A stretch of DNA of 64,000 bases from Arabidopsis thaliana (taxonomy: Eukaryota > Streptophyta > Magnoliopsida > Brassicales > Brassicaceae). Shown here piece after piece: positions 47,201 through 58,026 of this stretch. The notes beneath the pieces are model-generated. The model saw only the letters and a list, made by a program, of their open reading frames with translations, ran no database searches and was not told the origin of the DNA. Numbering within the stretch: position 1 is the first letter of the stretch; each line of letters starts with the position of its first letter. The stretch covers positions 17,425,835-17,489,834 of the forward strand of contig NC_003076.8 in assembly GCF_000001735.4 (NCBI RefSeq). Direction: 5' to 3'. Both the position numbers and the translations under genes were made by a program.

Positions 47201-47595
47201 TCCAGAAGGCACATCCAACTAAACAGAGTATTTTGTTCAACTAATGTTTATGTCCCTCTCTCCTTTGCGTTTCAGAGTTCTTCACGCGATACCTCCAACT
47301 GAAGCCATTGATACAGTGCAGGTTCTGCCATCAAGAACGGAGCCACAATTCGTAACTTGGAAAGGAGGAGCGGTACGTTTGCATTTGTTTGCATCTTTTA
47401 TTTTCTTACCACTCTTGATTTTGTGTATTTATGTACTGAAATTTGAGACAGATATTGGGAATTCTGGACTTTGGGAGGGAGGCTTGGATTGAGAGACATC
47501 AATGGATGGTAAATGGGGTTAATAAAGGTGGTCTAAAGAAGTACAAAGACTCTTATCACCTTCAAGGTCAAGCAATGTACTTCATCAACCCCTAG
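44204..47595 (+). CDS. ARP9: Actin-related protein 9, 596 aa, 17 exons
   Basis: Exons: 44204-44315, 44411-44520, 44599-44658, 44748-44813, 44961-45069, 45251-45459, 45548-45668, 45773-45927, 46004-46054, 46144-46275, 46351-46440, 46527-46597, 46678-46847, 46934-46977, 47111-47160, 47276-47372 and 47452-47595; 596 codons plus stop. The actin fold is recognisable from NLVVINLGSANVRVGLAMDE (phosphate loop 1) and CIVNIGAQTSTVVCVEDGVS (phosphate loop 2), to GGAGLTKGL (adenosine motif) and the C-terminal WKGGAILGILDFGREAWI. It is much longer than actin because of a charged insertion at about 140-190 and a Gly-rich insertion (DFGGGGNMG). ARP9 is a divergent nuclear-type ARP, probably acting with chromatin complexes (family inference). 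All splice phases close. Its 3' end is copied 1.3 kb downstream. Confidence 0.95.
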
Positions 47596-47707
47596 TTTCT
47601 GTCTATATCTTAAGCTTTCTCTGTTTCTTATCAGAATACTTTTACTTGTCATAACTCAAAACCAAAAACAAAAATTCTCAGAGTAAATGTTATTTTGCTA
47701 AGATATT
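47515..47707 (+). repeat. ARP9 tail, first copy of a duplicated block
   Basis: The last 81 coding bases and about 110 bases of 3' flank of ARP9 recur at 48785-48978 with about 96% identity by eye. This copy is the one attached to the gene. Confidence 0.9.
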
Positions 47708-47841
47708 CTCAGAGTTTGGATTGATTCGAGGCATATAAGAATTTAACTGATTTGGTCATCTTTAAGATCATAACTATTAATAAGGAATCCAAAAGTTATT
47801 TAAGGTTTTGTTAGAAAAGCAAGATAGGCATCATGAGTTAG

Positions 47842-47874
<33 letters not shown>

Positions 47875-48276
47875 ACTTTTTGATTTTTTTTAATCAAACT
47901 ATATTATATATATATATGTCTTAGTTCCTAATAAAATGTAAACTTCAATAGAATTTTTGAAATATAAAGTTTTAAACCTGTAATTGTTTGCACTTATTAG
48001 ATGTATATTACTATTTATACCAATATATAACAGATTTTAATAACTAAACAATTATAATTTTTTAACAAAAACAAACGTAATAGGTTACTGAAATTTACTT
48101 TATAACAAAATAAAACGTTTAAATGAAAATTAACTCTTTATATAACATATTTATCTACAGAGCCTATAAATATGACTAAATATTGCTTTAATACTCCAGA
48201 GCAAAACAAAAGAAAAACGATTCACAATAATATTTAATATATTTTCTTTGTGATATTGGTTAATTTCTACCAAGAA

Positions 48277-48644
48277 ATGAAGTTGCCTATTATATTCTTA
48301 ACTCTATTAATTTTTGTTTCTTCATGTAAGTCTAAATTATTTAATTAGGATAATGTGTCAGTATTATAATCATTATAAAAACTGTTTAAGAATTTGATAT
48401 ATCTTTTAAAAATTTGATAGGTACATCAACACTTATAAATGGATCTAGTGATGAAGAGAGAACATATTCTTTCAGTCCAACAACAAGTCCTTTTGATCCA
48501 CGCTCACTGAACCAAGAACTTAAAATTGGGAGAATTGGTTACTGTTTTGATTGCGCAAGAGCTTGTATGAGACGGGGTAAGTATATTCGTACATGTAGTT
48601 TTGAAAGAAAACTTTGTCGTTGCAGTATTAGTGATATTAAATAA
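48277..48644 (+). CDS. Defensin-like (DEFL) secreted peptide, copy 1 of 5, 90 aa
   Basis: Exon 1 (48277-48325) encodes the signal peptide MKLPIIFLTLLIFVSS; the intron (95 bases) ends in GATAG; exon 2 (48421-48644) encodes the mature part. The codon split by the intron gives a Cys. The mature region has an acidic/Ser-rich front (SSDEERTYSFSP) and a Cys-rich basic end with spacing C-x2-C-x3-C-x8-C-x6-C-x-C (begins GYCFDCARACMRRGKY). This matches DEFL families of Arabidopsis, whose members act as antimicrobial or reproductive signalling peptides. The function of this subgroup is unknown to me. Exon and intron sequences are nearly identical to copies 2-5. A TATA-like CTATAAATA lies about 110 bases upstream of the ATG. 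Confidence 0.88.
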
Positions 48645-48784
48645 GGCATTGTAACTTTGTTAAACATTAATAAAAAAACAAATTATATTACTGTTTAATG
48701 TTCATCCATGCTCTTCTTTTTACAATAATGAAAATGTATAATAATCTAAAAGTTTTGTAGTGTGCACTTAACATGAAATTTATT

Positions 48785-48978
48785 GGAGTTAATAAAGGCT
48801 GTCTAAAGAAGTACAAAGACTCTTATCACCTTCAAGGTCAAGCAATGTACTTCATCAACCCCTAGTTTCTGTCTATATCTTAAGCTTTCTCTGTTTCTTA
48901 TCACAATAACTTTTACTTGTCATAACTCAAAACCAAAAACAAAAGTTCTCAGAGTAAATGTTATTTTGCTAAGATATT
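48785..48978 (+). pseudogene. Duplicated 3' tail of ARP9
   Basis: Carries the end of the last ARP9 exon (reading KKYKDSYHLQGQAMYFINP and the stop) plus its 3' flank, detached from the rest of the gene. It lies between DEFL copy 1 and the snRNA-like promoter and marks a breakpoint of the segmental duplication that created DEFL copy 1. It cannot encode an actin fold. Confidence 0.92.
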
Positions 48979-49108
48979 GTATGTTTTGTCATGTATTTGA
49001 TTGAACCCTTTCTCTCTACACAACAAAACCAATTTCTAAGGGAGTTTTATTTTAGATTTATGATGGTTTAAAGAGAGAAAAAAAAAAAAAAAGTAGTTAC
49101 AGTTTTTT

Positions 49109-49161
49109 GTCCCACATCGGCAATACGAGAGGGAAGGAGAGCAGAGAAGGGCTTATATAAA
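49109..49161 (+). promoter_or_regulatory. snRNA-type promoter: USE plus TATA box
   Basis: GTCCCACATCG at 49109-49119 is a perfect match to the plant upstream sequence element (RTCCCACATCG) of snRNA and some snoRNA genes. TTATATAAA follows at 49153-49161. The gap of 33 bases is the spacing of polymerase II-type plant snRNA promoters; polymerase III types have about 24. Confidence 0.75.
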
Positions 49162-49182
49162 GAAGATGGGCCTCACCGTTAG

Positions 49183-49331
49183 AAATTAAAAAGGGTCGGA
49201 TGGCTATTTATGCCACGCTCAGCCTAAGATAAGGGGTGAGTGCTGTATGGCAAAATCAAGACATATGGCCGACATTATTTCTGGAACAACCCATGGGTTG
49301 GCTCGCTCGGCCGACCCTCCAAATTACAATT
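49183..49331 (+). ncRNA. Candidate structured small nuclear/nucleolar RNA of unknown identity
   Basis: Placed by the promoter at 49109-49161; plant snRNA transcripts begin about 20-30 bases after the TATA box. The predicted region is clearly richer in GC than its surroundings. It contains a hairpin with stems GGCCGA/TCGGCC (49267-49272, 49307-49312) and CAACCC/GGGTTG (49287-49292, 49295-49300) around an internal loop. A first stem-loop, TGCCACGCTCA/TGAGTG...TGGCA, lies around 49210-49251. An H-box-like AAATCA sits at 49253-49258 between them, with ACA at 49326-49328. This resembles an H/ACA RNA, but the ACA is farther from the pocket than usual. An alternative is a closing stem AGGGTCGG/CCGACCCT (49192-49199, 49311-49318). 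It matches no U1, U2, U4, U5, U6, U3 or 7SL sequence I know. Ends are approximate. Confidence 0.5.
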
Positions 49332-50472
49332 AAAAATAATTAAAATTTGTTTATCATACGTTCGGCGTAATTGTTTACTATAATTAGATAAAGAATCCAT
49401 TTTAATTCCCTCAACTAAAGTATTATTGACAAATACTTTATTCTATATACATTTAAAACTCCAAATGACTATCGTTAAATCTATATCATTTTGATTTGTT
49501 AAAATGCAATTTTTTTTTGTTTTAAGGACAACATTAGAAACATGATGTAATCGATTGGGAATATAAAACAGTTTGTCAATATAACTATGACTACCATTAA
49601 TAATTTAAACCTAACACCTTGCTCACATACAATACTCCATGCATATTGCATAGGTCGAATCAAATTAAACCAAAAATCTATATATTTTGTGATATTAATT
49701 CTGACCGATCATTAAAATTTACTGTATACTGTATTTAGTAGTTGTCGTCAACTTGTTTACAAAATGTTTAAGTGATCAATAATTAAAAAACAAATTGAAA
49801 TCAAAATAATTTTACCATTCACAATTTAAACTTAAACGCTTTGCTCACATATCATATTGCATTGCTCACACGCTTTCATCACATTACCATTCGACAGGAA
49901 AGAGTAAAAGTGTTAAATCACCACCACCCGATTGAGGAACAAAATTCTACATATTATGAAATGTTTTTTTTTTAACTTTTATAATAATGAAAAAACTTAA
50001 TACCAAATCTTCTTAATAATCAGGTTACAACTTTAAATACTTTTGTTTCTAAAACTTTTTAAAAATAATTTGTTTCTATAGATAAAAAAATGAAAGGTGT
50101 TTGTTCAAAACAAATATGAAATAAGGTGATTTAAAGAATTTTCTTATTAATAAATAATTTAAGCAATTTATAACTAAAAGATATATACATATGTAGAAAG
50201 AGTTTGGATTGATTCGAGGCATATAAGAATTAAACTGATTTGGTCATCTTTAAGATCATAAATATTAATAAGGAATCCAAAAGTAATTTAAGATTTTGTT
50301 AGAAAAGCAAGATAGGCATCATCAGTTAGTATGTATATAAGATTTTGTTAATCAAATTATAGTATATATTATGTATTAGTTCCTCAAATTAAATATTTTA
50401 AATAAAATGTGGGCATCAATAGTAATTTTTAAATTTAAAGTTTTAAACCGGTAATTGTATGCACTTATTAGA

Positions 50473-51890
50473 CGTAGGAAGATTTGCAAAAGTACCATTT
50501 TTCTACTACATCATGCAACAATACCTTTTTCAACAATCTTTTGCAATAATACCATTTTCTGTTGTCCATTTTTAAAAATACTCATTCTCTTGAACAAAAT
50601 AACCAAATTACCCTCATTTAATGAGAACACATAATTAGAAACAGAAATTTTGGCGCCAAAGTTTTTTTCCCCCCAAAATGGTTTTCCCTCCAAAAAAAGT
50701 TTCCCACCAAAAAGAATTTCCCGTAACAAAATTTTTCCCAACTAAAAACTTCATTTAAAAACCCTTGTAAATCATTTTAAAACCTCTTAAAATCTTTATA
50801 CAATCTTTAAATACATATAAAAATACTTTAAAAACCTTTGTAAATCATTTTATAACCTTTTACAATGGTTTTAAAAGATTTACAAGAGTTTTTAAGAAGT
50901 TTTAAAAGGATTTTAAATCCTTTTAAAATCTTATTAAAACTCTTATAAAGTCTTTAAATCATTTTTAACTTTTTAATAAAATTTGTAAATATTTTTAAAA
51001 ATTTGTAAATATTTTAAAACATTTGTAACTCTTTTTTACCATTTTAAAAGTCTTGTGAACCCTTACAAAAGGTTTTAAAAAATTTACAAGTGTTTTTAAA
51101 GGGTTTTAAAACCTTGTAAACCATTTATAAATCTTAAAAAAAAACTTGTAAACCCTTTAATAAACTTTTAACCATTTTAAAAGTCTTGTGAACCCCTTAC
51201 AAAAGGTTTTAAAAAAATTTACAAGAGTTTTTAAAAGATTTTAAACTTGTAAATCTTTTAAAAATCCTTGTAAATCCTTTAAAATCTTTGTAAACCCTTT
51301 CATAATTTTTGAACCATTTTAAAAGTCTTGTGAACCCCTTACAAAAGGTTTTAAAAATTTTTACAAGAGTTTTTAAAAGATTTTAAACTTGTAAATCTTT
51401 TAAAAATCCTTGTAAATCTTTTACAATCTTTGTAAACCCTTTAATAATTTTTGAACCATTTTAAAACTCTTGTGAACCCCTTAAAAAAAGTTTTAAAACG
51501 ATTTACAAGAGGTTTTAAAGGGTTTTAAAACTCTTGTAAATTCCTTAAAAAAAATTTTAAAACCCTCGTAATTTTTTAAAAAATCTTTTAAAACCTTACC
51601 CGCTAAATTTGTTTTTTGTGGGAAAATTTTTTTTGGAATAAAAAATTTGGCGGAATATTTTTTCGATATTACTTTGGCGGGAAAATGTATTTCAAAACTT
51701 TTTGTGGCGAAAAAATTATTTTAGGAATATTTTAAGTGGAAAAATCAATATTTTATTTTGTTAACCTAAAATATTTTCCAAATAGAGGTAAAATGGTCAC
51801 CAAAAATAAAAAAAAGGTAAAAATGAAAATGACAAACAAGAAAGGGTATACTTGAAAATGGGTAATGTTGAAACCGCATTCTTAGCAATT
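50473..51890. mobile_element. Mutator-like non-coding insertion in the upstream region of DEFL copy 2
   Basis: The copy 1 unit reads straight through CACTTATTAGATGTATATTA, but here about 1.4 kb is inserted after TTATTAGA. CTTATTAGA (50464-50472) and ATTCTTAGA (51891-51899) look like a decayed 9-bp target duplication, as for Mutator-like elements. The ends are loosely similar in inverted orientation (TTTGCAAAAGTACCATTTTTC against TTTCAACATTACCCATTTTC). There is no ORF. The interior is dominated by a tandem repeat (see 50760-51600). Confidence 0.5.
50760..51600. repeat. AT-rich tandem array, period about 133-144 bases
   Basis: TCTTGTGAACC recurs at about 51051, 51184, 51326 and 51470, each time followed by TTACAAAAGGTTTTAAAA and a palindromic TTTACAAG/CTTGTAAA series. 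The units are built of short words (TTTTAAAA, CTTGTAAA, TTTACAAG) on both strands, giving strong self-complementarity. Confidence 0.75.
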
Positions 51891-52185
51891 ATTCTTAGAT
51901 GTATATTAATATTTATACCAATATAAAACATATTTTAATAACTAAATTATTAAAATTTAAAATTGAAAACAAACGTAATAAGTTACTGAACTTTCCTTTA
52001 TAACAAAATAAAACGTTTTAATGAAAATTAACTCTTTTATAACATATTTATCTAGAGAGCCTATAAATATGACTAAATATTGCTTTAATACTCCAGAGCA
52101 AAACAGAAGAAAAACAAAATTCAAAACGATTCACAAAAACATTTCATATATTTTTTTAGTGATATTGGTTAATTTCTACAAAGAA

Positions 52186-52556
52186 ATGAAGTTGCCTTTT
52201 ATATTCTTAATTACTCTATTAATTTTTGTTTCTTCATGTAAGTCTAAATTATTTAATTAGGATAATGTGTCAGTACTATAATCATTACAAAACCAGTTTA
52301 AGAATTTGATATATCTTTTGAAAATTTGATAGGTACATCAATACTTATAAATGAATCTAGTGATGAAGAGAGAACATATTCTTTCAGTCCAACAACAAGT
52401 CCTTTTGATCCACGCTCACTTAACCAAGAACTTAAAATTGGGAGAATTGGTTACTGTTTTGATTGCGCAAGAGCTTGTATGAGACGGGGTAAGTATATTC
52501 GTACATGTAGTTTTGAAAGAAAACTTTGTCGTTGCAGTATTAGTGGTATTAAATAA
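52186..52556 (+). CDS. DEFL peptide, copy 2 of 5, 91 aa
   Basis: Exons 52186-52237 and 52333-52556. The signal peptide MKLPFIFLITLLIFVSS is one residue longer than in copy 1. The mature part differs from copy 1 by only two or three residues (N for G near the start, G for D near the end) and keeps all seven cysteines. Intact and plausible as an expressed gene. The promoter was pushed back by the 1.4-kb insertion, but sequence from about 51900 onward, including CTATAAATA, is conserved with the other copies. Confidence 0.87.
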
Positions 52557-53781
52557 GGCATTGTAACTTTGTTAAACATTAATAAAAAAACAAATTCTGT
52601 TACTGTTTAATGTTCATCCATGCCCTTCTTTTTATAATAATGAACATGTATAATAATCTAACAGTTTTGTAGTGTGCACTAAACATGAAATCTATTGGGA
52701 AACATAAGTCCATGACAACTAAATAAATATTTGAAAAAAAACATATTCAACATAACCAAGAAAACTGTTAGTTTTTTCTAAACATTTTACATTTAAACAA
52801 ATTTCTTTAGCTCATTTTTACTATAAATCTATTTTATTATATAAAATATGGTTTTCAAAGTTTTGAAAGGGTCAAAGATTTTAATCACCCCCACATCTCA
52901 ACATAGATAAGGTTCCAATATGTTTAATTATTTTGCATATTTACCTAAAACCTTCTGAGTTATGATAGACAAAATTAAAGAAAACAAATCTTCAAATCAG
53001 CTTATATTTTTTCTTCTTCTTCATATTGCAAAATAAACAACATACACACGAGTGTTTATGATTAAATCCACACAAATAAACAAGAACCGAACAAGAAAGA
53101 GTAATATATCTATTGTCTCAACTAATATACTTTGACATAATTGAGGTTTAAATTCTTCCATTAGTGGTGTTTTACAATTATTCTTGTGTCATGGTGTTTA
53201 TTATTTCTTCCATATCACTATAAAGATAACTCCTTACAAAAGGAAAACGTTGCTAGTTAATGATAAAATTACCTATTAAATTTTTTTTTTTAAATCTATT
53301 CTCGAATCACCTAAAAGAGATAGAAACATGTAACATTGCACTAGCTGATTTCCTCTTTAATTTGGAAATTACTACATGATTCCTTATTAACAACTTAGAG
53401 CACTCAATAAAAAATCCTCAACATTAAGATTGTGAGAAAACATTGGAGATTTTAGTGGGCTGTGCAAACAAATTTGTAACCCTAACTAGACCAGCTATTA
53501 TGAAATCTCTAGATATACTGATGTCAACAACTATCACAAAATAAAAATCTAGGCATGGGTGTTTTGTTCGAGTTCGGGTACCCGAAATATCGAATATTCT
53601 TATAAAACAATTGGTTAAATTTTAAAAAACTTTCCTTAAATTTTGATAAACATAACTAAGAATGTTCATATAATTTGGTTATTTTTGGATATTTTAGTTA
53701 TTTTGATCTAAAAAATAATTAATATTTTTGGATTTATAATTGTAATATTAAATCATTGGCTTACATCCAGTCTAAAAATAA
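52557..53781. repeat. Downstream unit of DEFL copy 2, duplicated after copy 3
   Basis: This stretch recurs almost unchanged at 56811-58026 (landmarks: TAGTGTGCACTAAACATGAAAT, CACACGAGTGTTTATG, GTTCGGGTACCCGAAATATCG). Its beginning also recurs after copy 4, up to about 59530. No gene inside. TAAAAATAA at 53773-53781 is the left target duplication of the next element. Confidence 0.88.
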
Positions 53782-54972
53782 GGATTTTCTGCAAAATAAC
53801 CCTCCAAGTCAATATCGTTTGCAAGTTTACCCTCCAAGTCTGAATTATGCAAGTCAACTCCACCATCTCTAAACTCACCCGCAATACAACCCTCCCGAGT
53901 ATCGATGACGTGGCACTCGATAACTCCGTTTGAAAACATTAGGATTTTGTGCAAAAAACCTTCAATGTAAATTTTATTTTGCAAGATAAACCTCCATGTC
54001 AAATTAATAAAAGTCAAACCACAATCTGAAAAATCTCCTACAACATAACTCTTTCGTGTATCGATGACGTGACAGTCGATAACCCATTTAGAGATTTTAT
54101 AAGTCTATGGAATATATTACTTTAATGCATATAATTTAATTGAGGTATTGGTTTAAGTTTTAAATAAAATAAAACCGAACCAAATAACCAAACGGTTAAC
54201 CAAATATCCAGAAACTTAGAAAATATCCAAAATTAATACCCATAACTATAAGGGTAACTATAATTATAAACTCAAAATATTAATTATTCTTAGAAAAACA
54301 ATCAAATACTTTAAATAATCAAAATATCCAAATATTGTTAGTTATATTTGTCAAATTTAAATACTCTTATACAAAATAAAACTAAATTTTAATTTTCTTA
54401 TTAATATTTTGTTCTTTGTATTATTTTTGTTAATGTCGGTTAAATTTGGTTAATTTTAATTATTTTGAAAGAAAAAAGAACCAGAACGAATATGATAAAA
54501 TTTTGGTTAGTTACAGTTATCGATTCAATTTTTTATTTATTTTTTATTTGAAATTACGATTAACATTTATTTAAGTTTTAGTGTTTACCCATTGCATATT
54601 GCACCTTAAATAAACAACTCATAATATCTCTATCCATTGCACATGCTCTAAAATGAGTATACTGTATCTCTATCCACTGTCACGTCATTGATACACGGAA
54701 GAGCTATGTTGCAGGAGATTTTTCAGATTGTGGTTTGATCTGTATTTATTTGACATGGAGGTTTATCTTGCAAAAAAAAAAATTACATTGAGTTTTTTTT
54801 TGCACAAAATCCTCATGTTTTCAAACAGAGTTATCGAGTGTCACGTCTTCGATACACGGGAGGGTTGTATTGTGGGTGACTTTAGAGATGGTGAGGTTGA
54901 CTTGCATAATTCGGACTTCGAGGGTAAATTTACAAACGAGATTGACTTAGAGGGTTATTTTGCAGAAAACCC
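53782..54972. mobile_element. Mutator-like element (MULE) with long inverted repeats and a 9-bp target duplication
   Basis: The termini GGATTTTCTGCAAAATAACC and (reverse) GGGTTTTCTGCAAAATAACC begin inverted repeats of roughly 250 bases; both ends even keep similar spurious frames (DTREGCI, DLEGYFAENP). TAAAAATAA flanks it on both sides (53773-53781 and 54973-54981). The paralogous position after DEFL copy 3 (about 58020-58045) has the empty site with one TAAAAATAA. There is no transposase; the middle is AT-rich. Non-autonomous. Confidence 0.88.
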
Positions 54973-55317
54973 TAAAAATAATTAATATTTTGTATATATA
55001 ATTATATAATAGGTACCCATTCGGTTTGTGGTTTGGATTCGAATCTTCAGATATAGAAGTGTAGGATTCATTGCGATATTTCTTAGTGCTTGGTTTGGGG
55101 TTTAGTATATAGATAATATAGAAATTATTGATCTTTTCAATCAAATTCTATTATATACAAGTATTAGTTCCTCGAATTAAGTATTTTAAATAAAATGTGG
55201 GTATCAATAGTAATTTTTAAAATCTAAAGTTTTAAACCGGTAATTGTATGCACTTATTAGGTATAAATTATTCTTTATACCAATATATAAGATATTTTAA
55301 TAACTAAATAATTATAA

Positions 55318-56211
55318 TCTATATATACATTTTTGCAGCCATTTTAACAAATAAATCCTGAATTTGGATTTATTTACAACTCAATGCCATTAGCATTAAA
55401 TCTTTTCTCCAAAATAACTAATTTTACTTTAAATTTTTGATTTAAATTATCAACCACATTATCAATCAAATTTAATCCAAACAAACTTCAAATCAATCCC
55501 TTAAAATTAGCATAAACATATTTGTTAACAATATTTTAAAACAAAGTTTTTTGTTAAAACAAATATTATTCTTACTAAACGTTTTTTGTTTAAATAAATA
55601 AATCATGTATTTGAACTTATTTACAATGTCATGACACTAACATTAATTATTTAGCAATTAAAGATTTAAATCTTCTAAATCCTTGTTTTAGAGTTATTAT
55701 ATCATTACCTAAAAGGCTCAAAATATAAAATAAATAAATATTATTATTTATATATTTAAACTTTATAGAACATTATTAATATTTAAACTTATAAAAGGTT
55801 TAATATCATAATTGTTTAACATCATTATATAATATATAGAGTTTAAAAAAATCTCAATTCTTCCGTTATATTTTGTGACTCGAAATTTTAAAATTGAACA
55901 TATATTAACCAATTGGCGAAAAATGTGTGAGTTCAACGTCCCACATCGACTAAAATATTTAGACAATGATTCATAAACATATCATAAATAAGATTAACAT
56001 GAGGAAAAAAAAAAAAAAGATTAACATTAATAAAATAATGGTATTTTTACGGAACGGGTTTGGCGGGACGGGTTTGACAGGACGTTACTTAATAACTATT
56101 GTAAACTATAAAATAAAAATAATTTATAGATAGATACAATTTGCAAAATTTTATATATACTAACTTTAAAATAGAAATTGTCCCCGCTGTGTACCGCATG
56201 TTAAAATCTAG
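55318..56211 (+). mobile_element. Non-autonomous Helitron (AtREP-like), 894 bp
   Basis: Starts TCTATATATACA and ends AAATCTAG, preceded by a short GC-rich near-palindrome (CCCCGCTGTGTACCGCATG): the TC...CTRR ends and 3' hairpin of a Helitron. It sits between A (55317) and T (56212) without target duplication. The paralogous sequence before copy 4 (around 58369-58385) reads ATTATAATTTAAACAT and is exactly the empty site. No ORF. It contains a second snRNA-type USE motif at 55938-55948. Confidence 0.85.
55938..55948 (+). promoter_or_regulatory. USE motif inside the Helitron
   Basis: GTCCCACATCG, identical to the element at 49109-49119. CATAAATA begins 34 bases further on, a weak TATA-like match at the polymerase II-type spacing. 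The sequence after it is AT- and poly(A)-rich with no obvious structured RNA, so it may be a relic carried by the Helitron. Confidence 0.45.
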
Positions 56212-56440
56212 TTTAAACATAAAAACAAACGAAATAAGTTACTGAACTTTCCTTTATAACAAAATAAATCGTTTAAATGAAATTAACTCTTTTATAACAT
56301 ATTTATCTACTGAGTCTATAAATATGACTAAATATTGCTTAAATAATCCAGAGCAAAACAAAAGAAAAACAAAATCCAAAACGATTCACAAAAATATTTC
56401 ATATATTTTCTTTGTGATATTGGTTAATTTCTACCAAGAA

Positions 56441-56810
56441 ATGAAGTTGCCTTTTAATTCTTAATTACTCTATTAATTTTTGTTTCTTCATGTAAGTCTA
56501 AATTATTTAATTAGGATAATGTGTCAGTATTATAATCATTACAAAACCAGTTTAAGAATTTGATATATCTTTTGAAAATTTGATAGGTACATCAATACTT
56601 ATAAATGAATCTAGTGATGAACAGAGAATATATTCTTTCAGTCCAACAACAAGTCCTTTTGATCCACGCTCACTGAACCAAGAACTTAAAATTGGGAGAA
56701 TTGGTTACTGTTTTGATTGCGCAAGAGCTTGTATGAGACGGGGTAAGTATATTCGTACATGTAGTTTCGAAAGAAAACTTTGTCGTTGCAGTATTAGTGG
56801 TATTAAATAA
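56441..56810 (+). pseudogene. DEFL peptide, copy 3 of 5, signal-peptide exon frameshifted
   Basis: Exon 1 would be 56441-56491 and exon 2 56587-56810. Relative to copy 2, exon 1 lacks one base after CCTTTT, so translation from the ATG reads MKLPFNS and stops. Exon 2 is intact, with all cysteines, and splice sites are kept. No alternative upstream ATG in frame was seen. So the mature peptide is preserved but no secreted precursor can be made. The decay must be recent because the rest is nearly identical to copies 2 and 4. Confidence 0.82.
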
Positions 56811-58026
56811 GGCATTGTAACTTTGTTAAACATTAATAAAAAAACAAATTCTATTACTGTTTAATGTTCATCTATGCCCTTCTTTTTATAATAATGAACA
56901 TGTATAATAATCTAACAGTTTTGTAGTGTGCACTAAACATGAAATTTATTGGGAAACATAAGTCCATGACAACTAAATAAATATTTGAAAAAAAAACATA
57001 TTCAACATAACCAAGAAAACTGTTAGTTTTTTCTAAACATTTTACATTTAAACAAATTTCTTTAGCTCATCTTTACTATAAATCTATTTTATTATATAAA
57101 ATATGGTTTTCAAAGTTTTGAAAGAGTCAAAGTTTTTAATCACCGTCACATTTCAACATAGATAAGGTTCCAATAAGTTTAATTATTTTGCATATTTACC
57201 TAAAATCTTCTGAGTTATGATAGACAAAATTAAAGAAAATAAATCTTCAAATCAGCTTATATTTTTTCTTCTTCTTCATATTGCAAAATAAACAACATAC
57301 ACACGAGTGTTTATGATTAAATCCACACAAATAAACAAGAACCAAACAAGAAAGAGTAATATATCTATTGTCTCAACTAATATACTTTGACATAATTGAG
57401 GTTTAAATTCTTCCATTAGTGGTGTTTTACAATTATTCTTGTGTCATGGTGTTTATTATTTCTTCCATATCACTATAAAGATAACTCCTTACAAAAGGGA
57501 AACGTTGCTAGTTAATGATAAAATTACCTATTAAAAAAAAACTTTTAAATCTATTCTCGGATCACCTAAGAGAGATAGAAACATGTATCATTGCACTAGT
57601 TGATTTGCTCTTTAATTTGGAAATTACTACATTTTTCGTTATTAACAACATAGAGCACTCAATAAAAAATCCTCAACATTAAGATTGTGAGAAAACATTG
57701 GAGATTTTAGTGGGCTGTGCAAACAAATTTGTAACCCTAACTAGACCAGCTATAATGAAATCTTTAGATATACTGATGTCAACAACTATCACAAAATAAA
57801 AATCTAGCCATGGGTGTTTTGTTCGAGTTCGGGTACCCGAAATATCGAATATTCTGATAAAACAATTGGTTAAATTTAAAAAAACTTTGCTTAAATTTTG
57901 ATAAATATAACTAAGAATGTTCATATAATTTGGTTATTATTGGATATTTTAGTTATTTTGATCTAAAAAATAATTAATATTTTTGGATTTATAATTGTAA
58001 TATTGGATCATTGGCTTACATCCAGT
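56811..58026. repeat. Downstream unit of DEFL copy 3 (paralogue of 52557-53781)
   Basis: Near-identical to the stretch after copy 2 but without the MULE, giving the empty insertion site. Followed by the common upstream block of copies 3 and 4 (TTCAGATATAGAAGTGTAGG, GTGGGTATCAATAGTAATTT). Confidence 0.88.

Noticed and set aside
49183-49331. Standard U-RNA (U1, U2, U4, U5, U6, U3, 7SL, telomerase RNA)
   Set aside because: None of their signature sequences is present, and the 33-base USE-TATA gap argues against polymerase III types.
53772-54985. Two similar open frames on opposite strands (sharing DTREGCI and DLEGYFAENP)
   Set aside because: They are the two inverted ends of one MULE read in opposite directions, not genes.
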